A DNA stretch of 14,537 bases, from contig JAQGHP010000131.1 of assembly GCA_028288775.1 (NCBI GenBank), forward strand, positions 1-14,537. The letters are read 5' to 3'. Position 1 is the first letter of the stretch, and the number at the start of each line of letters is the position of its first letter. A program made the position numbers and the translations under genes. Below, in pieces: positions 7,232 through 13,633 of this stretch. Below the pieces are notes generated by a model that worked only from the letters and a program-made list of their open reading frames with translations, was not told the DNA's origin and did not search any database. The stretch comes from Phycisphaerales bacterium. GTDB taxonomy: Bacteria; Planctomycetota; Phycisphaerae; Tepidisphaerales; Tepidisphaeraceae.

Positions 7232-7286
7232 AAGAACTCCGATGAAAGTCGTGGAGGTCAATCGGTCGAATTTGTCGAGCGATTTC

Positions 7287-7579
7287 GGAGCCGGGCCGTG
7301 TCGGCCCGGTCGCAGCGTTGCTCCGTATCGGAGCGAAGCTCCGTCTTTACTCCCTCTCCCTCGTACTCGGGGGAGAGGGGCGGGGTGAGGGGCCGAGCGT
7401 GAGGAAACGCTGAACGATGAACGCTGAACAAATGCGGGAGCTCTCCCCATTCAGCGTTCAGCATTCAGAATACAGCGTTTCCTCCGTTCCGCCCCTCACC
7501 CTATCCCTCTCCCCCGAGTACGAGGGAGAGGGGACCGGAGCGGGCCTTGCGCCCGACCGGGGCGGCACGCCCCGGCTCT
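7287..7579. repeat. Nested palindromic element A-C-arm / arm-C'-A'
   Basis: This fills most of the 456-base gap 7232-7687, which contains no gene. Symmetric layers surround a centre near 7440: outer module A (7287-7331 and inverted 7534-7579); GTAC-centred module C (7351-7393, GTAC 7363-7366, and inverted 7491-7533, GTAC 7518-7521); and inner arms (7401-7429 GAGGAAACGCTGAAC... and 7450-7484 ...CAGCGTTTCCTC). The inner arms repeat the heptamer GCTGAAC. The remaining flanks (7232-7286 and 7580-7687) show nothing that I can assign. Confidence 0.8.
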
Positions 7580-7687
7580 GAAATACACGAAGGATTTTTG
7601 ATCGCTCGGACCATTGCGGGAGGCTTCTCAAAAAGCCTTTGCGCAGCCGAATCCAAATCGCTTGTGGCATGGAACGTCGAACAGAGA

Positions 7688-8026
7688 TCAGCAGGCTGGC
7701 GGCCCGCGGCAATCGATCCGGACGGGGAGTTCGCGGGGAATCAGGGCGGCGGCAACCAGCGCCAAAGCGGCTGCCAGCAGCCCCAGCCTTGCGAGGATGA
7801 GCACGTACCCGACGACGATCAGCGGGATATGAAGTTGAAGGTGGACCGCGCAGTTCGAGTCATCGTGCAGCGGCTCGGGGGTGGCGGGAACTCCCGCCGC
7901 CTGCGCCGCGGCTTCCATCGCGGCGTCTTCGCGGGCGTGCTCGGCGTTGTGGGCGTATTCGAGCGCGCCAGTGCCCAGGGCGGCAAACCAAATCAGCGCG
8001 AAAATGGCGAGGGAACGTTGCACCAC
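7688..8026 (-). CDS. Small His/Cys-containing membrane protein
   Basis: A 112-aa protein that I do not recognise with certainty. It has an N-terminal signal or anchor (about 1-22), a short external region with His26, His30, His54, Cys59, His62 and His66 (HDDSNCAVHLQLH), a second hydrophobic span (about 67-97) and a tail RIDCRGPPAC. The pattern weakly recalls DUF2946-type small proteins with clustered His/Cys, which are thought to handle metals; that link is tentative. Start is GTG at 8026, seven bases past the DUF1501 stop. There is no strong Shine-Dalgarno, so translation is probably coupled to DUF1501. A nearer ATG at that junction is in another frame and closes quickly. It could equally be the leading gene of the ABC/DUF3299-like block downstream. 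Confidence 0.65.
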   Translation of the reverse strand: MVQRSLAIFALIWFAALGTGALEYAHNAEHAREDAAMEAAAQAAGVPATPEPLHDDSNCAVHLQLHIPLIVVGYVLILARLGLLAAALALVAAALIPRELPVRIDCRGPPAC

Positions 8027-8033
8027 GGGCGAC

Positions 8034-9509
8034 TCATTGTAGCAGCCCGCTCACCACGTTCCCATGCACGTCCGTCAGGCGGAAGTCGCGGCCCTGGAAA
8101 CGGTAGGTGAGCTTCGTGTGCTCGACGCCCATGCAGTGGAGCAGCGTGGCGTTGAGGTCGTGAATGTGGACGCCATCGCGGACGATGTTGTAGCAGTAGT
8201 CATCCGTCTCGCCCCACGAGACGCCCGGCTTGATGCCCCCGCCCGCGGCCCACATCGTGAAGCAGCGGCCGTGATGATCGCGGCCGTAATTGTTGGCCGT
8301 CAGCGCGCCCTGGCTGTAGACGGTGCGGCCGAATTCCCCGCCCCACACCACGAGCGTCTCATCGAGCAGGCCGCGTTGCTTGAGATCTTTCACCAACGCC
8401 GCTGCGGGTTGGTCAACGTCCTTACATTGCCCGCGAATCTGCCCGGGCAGATCATTGTGCTGGTCCCACCCGCGGTGCATAAGCTGCACGAAGCGCACGC
8501 CGCGCTCGGCCATCCGCCGGGCGAGCAGGCAGTTGCGGGCGAAGCCGCCATCGACGCCATCATTCTTGATCCCGTACAGATCCATCGTGGATTTGCTCTC
8601 GCCGGAAAGGTCCGTGAGATCGGGGACGCTGGACTGCATGCGGAAGGCCATCTCGTACTGGGCGATGCGAGTGTTGATCTCAGGATCGCCGAAGGATTGG
8701 GCGGCCATGGCGTCGAGCTGATCGACGCCATCGAGCATCCGCCGACGGCTGTCGGCATCGATCCCCGGCGGATTGGAAAGGTAGAGCACCGGGTCGCTCC
8801 CGCTGCGCAGGCGTACGCCCTGGTGCTCGCTGGGCAGGAAGCCCGCGCCCCATAGCCGCGAGAAGATCGGCTGATCGGTCTTGTTCCCCGAGCCTTGCGA
8901 GATCATCACGACAAATGCGGGGAGGTTCTGATTCTCACTTCCCAATCCGTAGCTGAGCCACGCCCCGAGGCTCGGCCGGCCCGGCTGCTGCGAGCCGGTG
9001 ACGAGGAACGTGGTGGCGGGGTCGTGGTTGATCGCCTCGGTGTTCATCGACTTGATAATGGCGATGTCGTCCACCACGCCCGCGGTGTGCGGCAGCAATT
9101 CACTCACCCACGCGCCACATTGCCCGTGCTGATTAAACTTGAACATCGGCGCGACGCAGGGGAACGAGCTTTGGCCGGAGGTCATACCGGTAATGCGCTG
9201 CCCGTTGCGCACGACGGCGGGGAGCTCTTTGCCGTGGAATTTCTGGAGGGCCGGCTTGTAGTCGAACAGATCGATGTGCGAAGGGCCGCCGCTCATGAAC
9301 AGGTAGATGACGCGCTTGGCCTTGGGGGCGAAGTGCAGGGCCTTGAGCATGCCCTGATAGCCGGCTGCGGGCGCGGCGAGTGCAGGTGCGCCGGCGAAGA
9401 GCGAAGGGTTCAGCAGCGAAGCCAAGGCGGCGGTGCCGATCCCCGCCGCGGTGCGCCCGAAGAACTGGCGGCGGGTGAGGAGGAGTTGGCGCTGGCGTTG
9501 TAAGTCCAT
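8034..9509 (-). CDS. DUF1501 Tat-exported protein (alkaline-phosphatase/sulfatase-like fold)
   Basis: A 491-aa protein of the DUF1501 family, normal in length. It starts with a twin-arginine signal (LTRRQFFGRTAAGIG, Arg13-Arg14), so it is probably exported folded. Family landmarks include FMSGGPSHIDLFD (71-83), GRPSLGAWLSYGLG, AGGGIKPGVSWGETDDY, and the C-terminal HDLNATLLHCMGVEH and FRLTDVHG. In planctomycetes DUF1501 genes are habitually next to DUF1549/DUF1553 genes; a role in degrading organic matter or polysaccharide is proposed but not shown. Here a TA cassette separates it from that partner. Start: ATG with AAGGA seven bases upstream. Confidence 0.92.
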   Translation of the reverse strand: MDLQRQRQLLLTRRQFFGRTAAGIGTAALASLLNPSLFAGAPALAAPAAGYQGMLKALHFAPKAKRVIYLFMSGGPSHIDLFDYKPALQKFHGKELPAVVRNGQRITGMTSGQSSFPCVAPMFKFNQHGQCGAWVSELLPHTAGVVDDIAIIKSMNTEAINHDPATTFLVTGSQQPGRPSLGAWLSYGLGSENQNLPAFVVMISQGSGNKTDQPIFSRLWGAGFLPSEHQGVRLRSGSDPVLYLSNPPGIDADSRRRMLDGVDQLDAMAAQSFGDPEINTRIAQYEMAFRMQSSVPDLTDLSGESKSTMDLYGIKNDGVDGGFARNCLLARRMAERGVRFVQLMHRGWDQHNDLPGQIRGQCKDVDQPAAALVKDLKQRGLLDETLVVWGGEFGRTVYSQGALTANNYGRDHHGRCFTMWAAGGGIKPGVSWGETDDYCYNIVRDGVHIHDLNATLLHCMGVEHTKLTYRFQGRDFRLTDVHGNVVSGLLQ

Positions 9510-9533
9510 ATCGGTGTCCTTCGCGCTGTCATT

Positions 9534-9562
9534 CGTGACCCGGGCGTACCGCCCGTATCACG
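9534..9562. repeat. GTAC-containing hairpin between TA cassette and DUF1501
   Basis: A 13-bp imperfect stem (CGTGACCCGGGCG at 9534-9546 against CGCCCGTATCACG at 9550-9562) has a three-base loop TAC. It begins one base after the stop codon of the second antitoxin-like gene. There is no T-tract on either strand, so it is more likely an mRNA-stabilising or processing hairpin, or another member of the GTAC palindrome set, than a terminator. Confidence 0.6.
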
Positions 9563-9563
9563 T

Positions 9564-9884
9564 TTACCGCTTCCAATCGGAACGGCCTTCCTTCTCTCGC
9601 TGCTCCCGGCCTATCACAAGCAAACGTTCCCGGGCCATCCGCATCGCTTCCTCGCCCGGGATCAATTCGGCTGTGCCGTCTCTAATTTCCTGAAGACGAC
9701 GGTCGATTTCGCCGGTCCATGCCGCTTCCACTTCGTCACGGTAAGAGTCGGGAAGGGTTACCAGTAAGATCTCGGCGATTTCCACCCGAAGCTCTTCCGG
9801 AAGAGTTTGCGCCTCATTCAGAAGTTCGCTGGCTCTCCTCTTGGCCACCATCCACTCTTCCGGCGAAAAATGTTCGGGCTTCAT
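9564..9884 (-). CDS. Second antitoxin-like addiction-module protein
   Basis: A 106-aa protein whose centre (TLPEELRVEIAEILL, then EVEAAWTGEIDRRLQEI) matches the putative addiction-module component family (TIGR02574/PF09720). That is the same family as the antitoxin two genes upstream. It has an extra N-terminal segment of about 25 residues (MKPEHFSPEEWMVAKRRASE) and a basic C-terminus. The ATG at 9884 was chosen because GAGGG lies seven bases upstream and the start falls four bases past the toxin stop. An upstream ATG at 9956 would overlap the toxin heavily and adds no family sequence. It is probably translated with the toxin. It may be a second antitoxin, a regulator or a decaying paralogue. 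Confidence 0.75.
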   Translation of the reverse strand: MKPEHFSPEEWMVAKRRASELLNEAQTLPEELRVEIAEILLVTLPDSYRDEVEAAWTGEIDRRLQEIRDGTAELIPGEEAMRMARERLLVIGREQREKEGRSDWKR

Positions 9885-9888
9885 GTCA

Positions 9889-10194
9889 TCACCCTCTGCC
9901 CCTTGGATCCCTCGCCTTCCAATATTCGGGATCGCGATGCAAATGCATGTACGCAATCACTACCAGTTCTTCCGCATCAAATCTGTAGACCACGCCATAC
10001 CGGAATCCCAACACTCGACAGCGCCGGTATTCGCCGGAGATACGAGGCCACCGATTCGGGTCATCGAGAACCTTTACCAACGCCTGATTCACCGCGCGTT
10101 TGAACCGCTCGCCAAGCTCATCGGACTCTTTGTGATAAAATTCGATTGCCTCTTCCAACTCGATCTTTGCTTCCTCCAGCGCACGCGCCTTCAT
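9889..10194 (-). CDS. parE: RelE/ParE-family toxin
   Basis: A 101-aa protein of the RelE/ParE superfamily, full length. It has an N-terminal helical hairpin rich in Ala, Glu and Lys (ARALEEAKIELEEAIEFYHK). A beta-rich C-terminal half follows, with RRCRVLGFRYGVVYRFD (57-73) and VVIAYMHLHRDPEYWKAR (78-95), the usual C-terminal pattern of ParE-like toxins. ParE members poison gyrase and RelE members cleave mRNA on ribosomes; which applies here cannot be read from sequence. Its ATG overlaps the antitoxin stop by four bases (ATGA, 10191-10194), the standard coupling of antitoxin-first TA pairs. A second antitoxin-like gene follows four bases after its stop. Confidence 0.85.
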   Translation of the reverse strand: MKARALEEAKIELEEAIEFYHKESDELGERFKRAVNQALVKVLDDPNRWPRISGEYRRCRVLGFRYGVVYRFDAEELVVIAYMHLHRDPEYWKARDPRGRG

Positions 10195-10436
10195 GCTCCC
10201 TTCCGCGGTTCGAGCATCTTGAAGATTTCTTCGATTGGCACTGACTTGCTCTCGCCCCGTTTGTAAGCCTGATAGCGCCTGTCCGCCTCTGCGGCCCAGG
10301 CGGCATCAACCGCGGCCCGGTCGATATGCTCCTCGTCCTGTTCGACACTGGCAAGAATTTGCTCGGCCACCGCAACGCGCTCCTCCGGCGGGAGCGCCAA
10401 TACTGCTTCCAATGCCGTCTTCGATGCTCCGCTCAT
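10191..10436 (-). CDS. Addiction-module antitoxin (TIGR02574-like)
   Basis: An 81-aa acidic, helical protein with LALPPEERVAVAEQILASV, then VDAAWAAEADRRYQAYKRGE and PIEEIFKML. This is the pattern of the putative addiction-module component family that pairs with RelE/ParE toxins. It should bind and neutralise the toxin encoded immediately downstream (four-base overlap). The start is ATG at 10436. Its Shine-Dalgarno (AAAGGA) lies inside the last codons of the DUF1553 gene, which ends only three bases before, so this TA module has no room for its own promoter in the junction. Expression probably depends on read-through from the DUF1549/DUF1553 gene or on a promoter within that gene. Confidence 0.85.
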   Translation of the reverse strand: MSGASKTALEAVLALPPEERVAVAEQILASVEQDEEHIDRAAVDAAWAAEADRRYQAYKRGESKSVPIEEIFKMLEPRKGA

Positions 10437-10439
10437 ACA

Positions 10440-13400
10440 TCATCCTTTCGTTATCGTCTCGTCCAAGTTTAGCACCACACTCGCCACCGTCGACCACGCG
10501 GCGAGCTCGGCCTGATCCAGCTTCTCGTTCCGCGGCGATTCGCCGACACTCAGCAGCTTCTTTGCCGCCTCGGCGTCCTTTTGGTAGACGGACAGTTGCC
10601 GCTCGTAAATCTTCCGCAGGACGACCGTTTCCTGCGCACGCGGCGAGCGGGCGGTCGCGATGCGGAAGGCGAAGGCGATCTTCGCATCCGGGCCGTCGCC
10701 CGCTTCAGTCATCATGCGCTCGGCAAGTTTGCGGCTGGCTTCCACGTACGTGGGGTCGTTCATCAGCACCAGCGCCTGCAACGGCGTGTTTGTCCGGGCC
10801 CGGCGGACGGTGCATGTCTCACGGTCGGGGGCGTCGAATGTGGCCAACGATGGGGGCGGGCTCGTGCGCTTCCAGAAGGTATACATTGTGCGGCGATACA
10901 AATCCTTGCCGTGATCTTGCGTGTAGGTTTGGGCCGTCCAGTTCGCGCCGTCGGAGCGGCTCATGAGCTCTTCCCACAACCCCGGCGGCTGATAAGGGGA
11001 GACGCTCTTGCCGCCGATCTCGTCGTTGAGAAGGCCGCTCATCGCGAGCGCCTGGTCTCGGATGAACTCCGCCGGCAGACGAAGGCGCGCGCCGCGGGCG
11101 AGCAGCCGATTTTCGGGGTCGCGGGCGATCAACTCCGCGCTCGCGGCCGACGACTGGCGGTACGTGGCGGAGGTGACGATCAACTTGAGGAACGCCTTCA
11201 CATCCCACTTGGGCGTGTTGGGATCGGACGGGTTCATGAACTCTGCCGCCAGCCAATCGAGCAACGCCGCGTGGGTCGGCTCCTCGCCCTGGGAGCCGAA
11301 ATCCTCTGCCGTCTTTACCAGGCCGGTGCCGAAAAACGATTGCCAATACCGGTTCACGATGACCCGTCCCGTCAGCGGCTGCTCGGGCGCGACGATCCAC
11401 CGCGCCAACCCCAGCCGGTCGTGCGGCGCGTCCGCGGGCAGTGCGCCCAGTGCGGCGGGCGTGTCGGCGGATACTTTTTCGCCGTGCTTGTCATATTGCC
11501 CGCGGAGCAGGATGAATGTGTCACGCGGCTTGGGCATTTCCGCCATCACCATGGTCGTGGGGACTTTCTTCTCGACCTCCTGCTTCTCTTTGCGGAGCTT
11601 GGCGATTTGCTCGTTGAGCGCTTTGCCTGCGGAACTGATCGTCGAGCGGAAGAACGTCCTCAATTCGGCTTTCTGAGCGTCGCTCCGCTGGTCGGCGGCA
11701 ATGGCGAGGATCGGCCGGATTTTCGTGGGGACGCGGTCCACGCCGTGCGGGTTTTTCGCACTGGTCGCGGAGAGGCGGAAATGGCCGAGCTGATGTTGGC
11801 TGAAGGGGGAATCGAAGGCGAGGGTGATGGTGAGGACGACCGGGCCTTCGTGGTGAATGGGCTCTTCGAGCTCGAAAACTGCGGCGTGGGGTTTGCCCGC
11901 TTGGGGAAAGATGGCCCAGCCGCTCTTCGGGTCGGAATCGATGGCGTTCGCGACCGGGAAGTTGTCCTGACTGAAGTCCGCGGAAGCGGTTTTGATTTTT
12001 AACTGCTTTTGCGTGGACGGGTCGGTTTCGGGGCCGGTGCTGATGCGCACGTCGGTGAGGACGATGTTGCCGTTGTCCGAACGGCCGGGGCCGTGGGCGG
12101 AGAGATGATTTTCGGGGAGCGCTTCGAGGCGGATGGCGGTGAGGTCCTGCTCTTCAAGGGCGGCGGTGAGCGTGTAGGTGTCGTTCGCCGCGTTTGTGCC
12201 GCTGGCGAGGATGGAGTGATCGTCCTTTTTAGTGAGCGTCGCGCCGCCGGCGGACTTCATTTCCGAGGGATCGAGCGGCTTCCATTGCGCGGTGCTTTCG
12301 CCCGCGGCGGCCAGTTCCCATTTCTCCTGCTCCGCGTCCACCTCGGGCATCGGCCCGGTAAGCTGCTGCTCGATCTGCTTCATCGACGCGGCCAACGTGT
12401 CGAGCTGCTTCTGCTGCTCCTTCGTGGGCGTCGCCAGCAACGGGCCGGCGTTGCCGGTTCTTCCGTCCAGGCCGTTCTCCGGGACGCGGTTGAAGAAGGC
12501 GTAGAGCTGGTAATACTCCTTCTGCGTGAGCGGGTCGAACTTGTGGTCGTGGCATTGGCAGCAGCCGACCGTCAGCCCGAGCCAGACCGTGGACGTGGTG
12601 TTCACGCGGTCCATGATGTAAGCGGTCAGATATTCCTCGGGGATCGCGCCGCCCTCGAAGTTGATCATGTTGTTGCGGACGAAACCGGTCGCAATTTTCT
12701 GCTCCGGCGTGCTGTCGGGCAGAAGGTCGCCGGCAAGCTGCTCGACCGTGAACTGATCGAACGGCATGTCTCTGTTGAACGCGTCGATGACCCAATCGCG
12801 CCAGCGGGTTTGATCGCGGCCGGCGTCGATGTGGTAGCCATGCGTGTCGGCGAAGCGGGAGGCGTCGAGCCAGTCGAGCGCCATCCGCTCGCCGTAATGC
12901 GGGTCGGCCAGCAGTTTGTCCACAAGCCTTTCGTAAGCCTGCGGCGAAGGGTCGTTGACGAAATCATCAACTTGCCTGGGCGTGGGCGGCAGGCCCAGAA
13001 GATCGAGGTACAGCCGCCGGCACAGGGTGGTCTTGTCGGCCTCGGGGGAAGGGGAAAGACCCTCGGATTCAAGGCGGGCGAGGACGAAGCGGTCGATCCC
13101 ATTGCGGCACCACGCCGCGTTCTTCACCTCGGGAAGCGCGGCCCGCACGGGAGGAAGAAACGCCCAGTGCTTCTGATACTTCGCGCCTTGCTGCACCCAT
13201 CGTTTCAGCAGCTCGATCTGGGCGGGGCTGATTTTCCGGTCGCTCTTGGGCGGCGGCATGACCTCGTCCGGGTTGGTCGAAGTGATGCGCGCGATGATCT
13301 CGCTTTTCGACAGATCGCCCGGCACGATCGGCGTGCCGTTCTTGTGCGGGGCCGTCGCGTCCTCGGGCATATCGAGGCGGAGCTTCCCCTTGCGCTGATT

Positions 13401-13574
13401 ATGGTCGGGGCCATGACAGGTGAAGCAGGAGTTGGAGAGGATCGGCCGGATGTCGCGGTTGAATTCCACATGTTCCGCCGCCGGCCTGGCGACCGGCGCA
13501 GATGGCTCTCCCGCGCCGATGGCGACGGCCGCCAGACCCAGCACCGCGATGAACCCCGGCAAACGTCTGCTCAT
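10440..13574 (-). CDS. Planctomycete cytochrome c-like / DUF1549 / DUF1553 protein
   Basis: A 1044-aa exported protein with the standard planctomycete architecture. Signal peptide about 1-21. The cytochrome c-like domain has CFTCH (Cys50, Cys53, His54) and a distal MPP at 106-108 that may supply the axial Met. DUF1549 follows at about 160-375 with a second CxxCH (CCQCHDHKFDP, Cys338-His342). A middle region (about 430-630) looks beta-sandwich or discoidin-like (ANAIDSDPKSGWAI). A coiled coil lies at about 651-680, and DUF1553 at about 719-1000 (LARWIVAPEQPLTGRVIVNRYW split over that stretch; TNTPLQALVLMNDP). It is thought to couple c-type heme electron transfer to breakdown of polymers outside the cytoplasm, but the reaction is unproven. 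Start: ATG with GGGAG five bases upstream. Fucosidase lies 59 bases upstream on the same strand. Confidence 0.93.
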   Translation of the reverse strand: MSRRLPGFIAVLGLAAVAIGAGEPSAPVARPAAEHVEFNRDIRPILSNSCFTCHGPDHNQRKGKLRLDMPEDATAPHKNGTPIVPGDLSKSEIIARITSTNPDEVMPPPKSDRKISPAQIELLKRWVQQGAKYQKHWAFLPPVRAALPEVKNAAWCRNGIDRFVLARLESEGLSPSPEADKTTLCRRLYLDLLGLPPTPRQVDDFVNDPSPQAYERLVDKLLADPHYGERMALDWLDASRFADTHGYHIDAGRDQTRWRDWVIDAFNRDMPFDQFTVEQLAGDLLPDSTPEQKIATGFVRNNMINFEGGAIPEEYLTAYIMDRVNTTSTVWLGLTVGCCQCHDHKFDPLTQKEYYQLYAFFNRVPENGLDGRTGNAGPLLATPTKEQQKQLDTLAASMKQIEQQLTGPMPEVDAEQEKWELAAAGESTAQWKPLDPSEMKSAGGATLTKKDDHSILASGTNAANDTYTLTAALEEQDLTAIRLEALPENHLSAHGPGRSDNGNIVLTDVRISTGPETDPSTQKQLKIKTASADFSQDNFPVANAIDSDPKSGWAIFPQAGKPHAAVFELEEPIHHEGPVVLTITLAFDSPFSQHQLGHFRLSATSAKNPHGVDRVPTKIRPILAIAADQRSDAQKAELRTFFRSTISSAGKALNEQIAKLRKEKQEVEKKVPTTMVMAEMPKPRDTFILLRGQYDKHGEKVSADTPAALGALPADAPHDRLGLARWIVAPEQPLTGRVIVNRYWQSFFGTGLVKTAEDFGSQGEEPTHAALLDWLAAEFMNPSDPNTPKWDVKAFLKLIVTSATYRQSSAASAELIARDPENRLLARGARLRLPAEFIRDQALAMSGLLNDEIGGKSVSPYQPPGLWEELMSRSDGANWTAQTYTQDHGKDLYRRTMYTFWKRTSPPPSLATFDAPDRETCTVRRARTNTPLQALVLMNDPTYVEASRKLAERMMTEAGDGPDAKIAFAFRIATARSPRAQETVVLRKIYERQLSVYQKDAEAAKKLLSVGESPRNEKLDQAELAAWSTVASVVLNLDETITKG

Positions 13575-13633
13575 TCCTGCTCCCTAATTTGCAACGAAAC
13601 GCGCCATGCAAAGCGTGGCGTCCGCCTTTCACT

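Noticed and set aside
7232..7450. N-terminal extension of the ABC ATPase
   Set aside because: The extra 73 residues translate the palindromic repeat (PHPAPLPRVRGRG-like), and a good Shine-Dalgarno supports the start at 7231.
7351..7533. CRISPR-like or satellite array from repeated CCCTCTCCCCC units
   Set aside because: Only two copies in inverted orientation per locus, no regular spacers and no cas genes; fits interspersed palindromes.
7621..7640. AGGCT...AGCCT hairpin followed by TTT as a terminator
   Set aside because: Only a five-base stem, and the T-run is on the plus strand, where no gene ends nearby; on the minus strand no T-tract follows.
9885..9956. Upstream start for the second antitoxin-like gene
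   Set aside because: It would overlap the toxin by 68 bases, add a non-family Cys-rich leader and ignore the GAGGG ribosome binding site before 9884.
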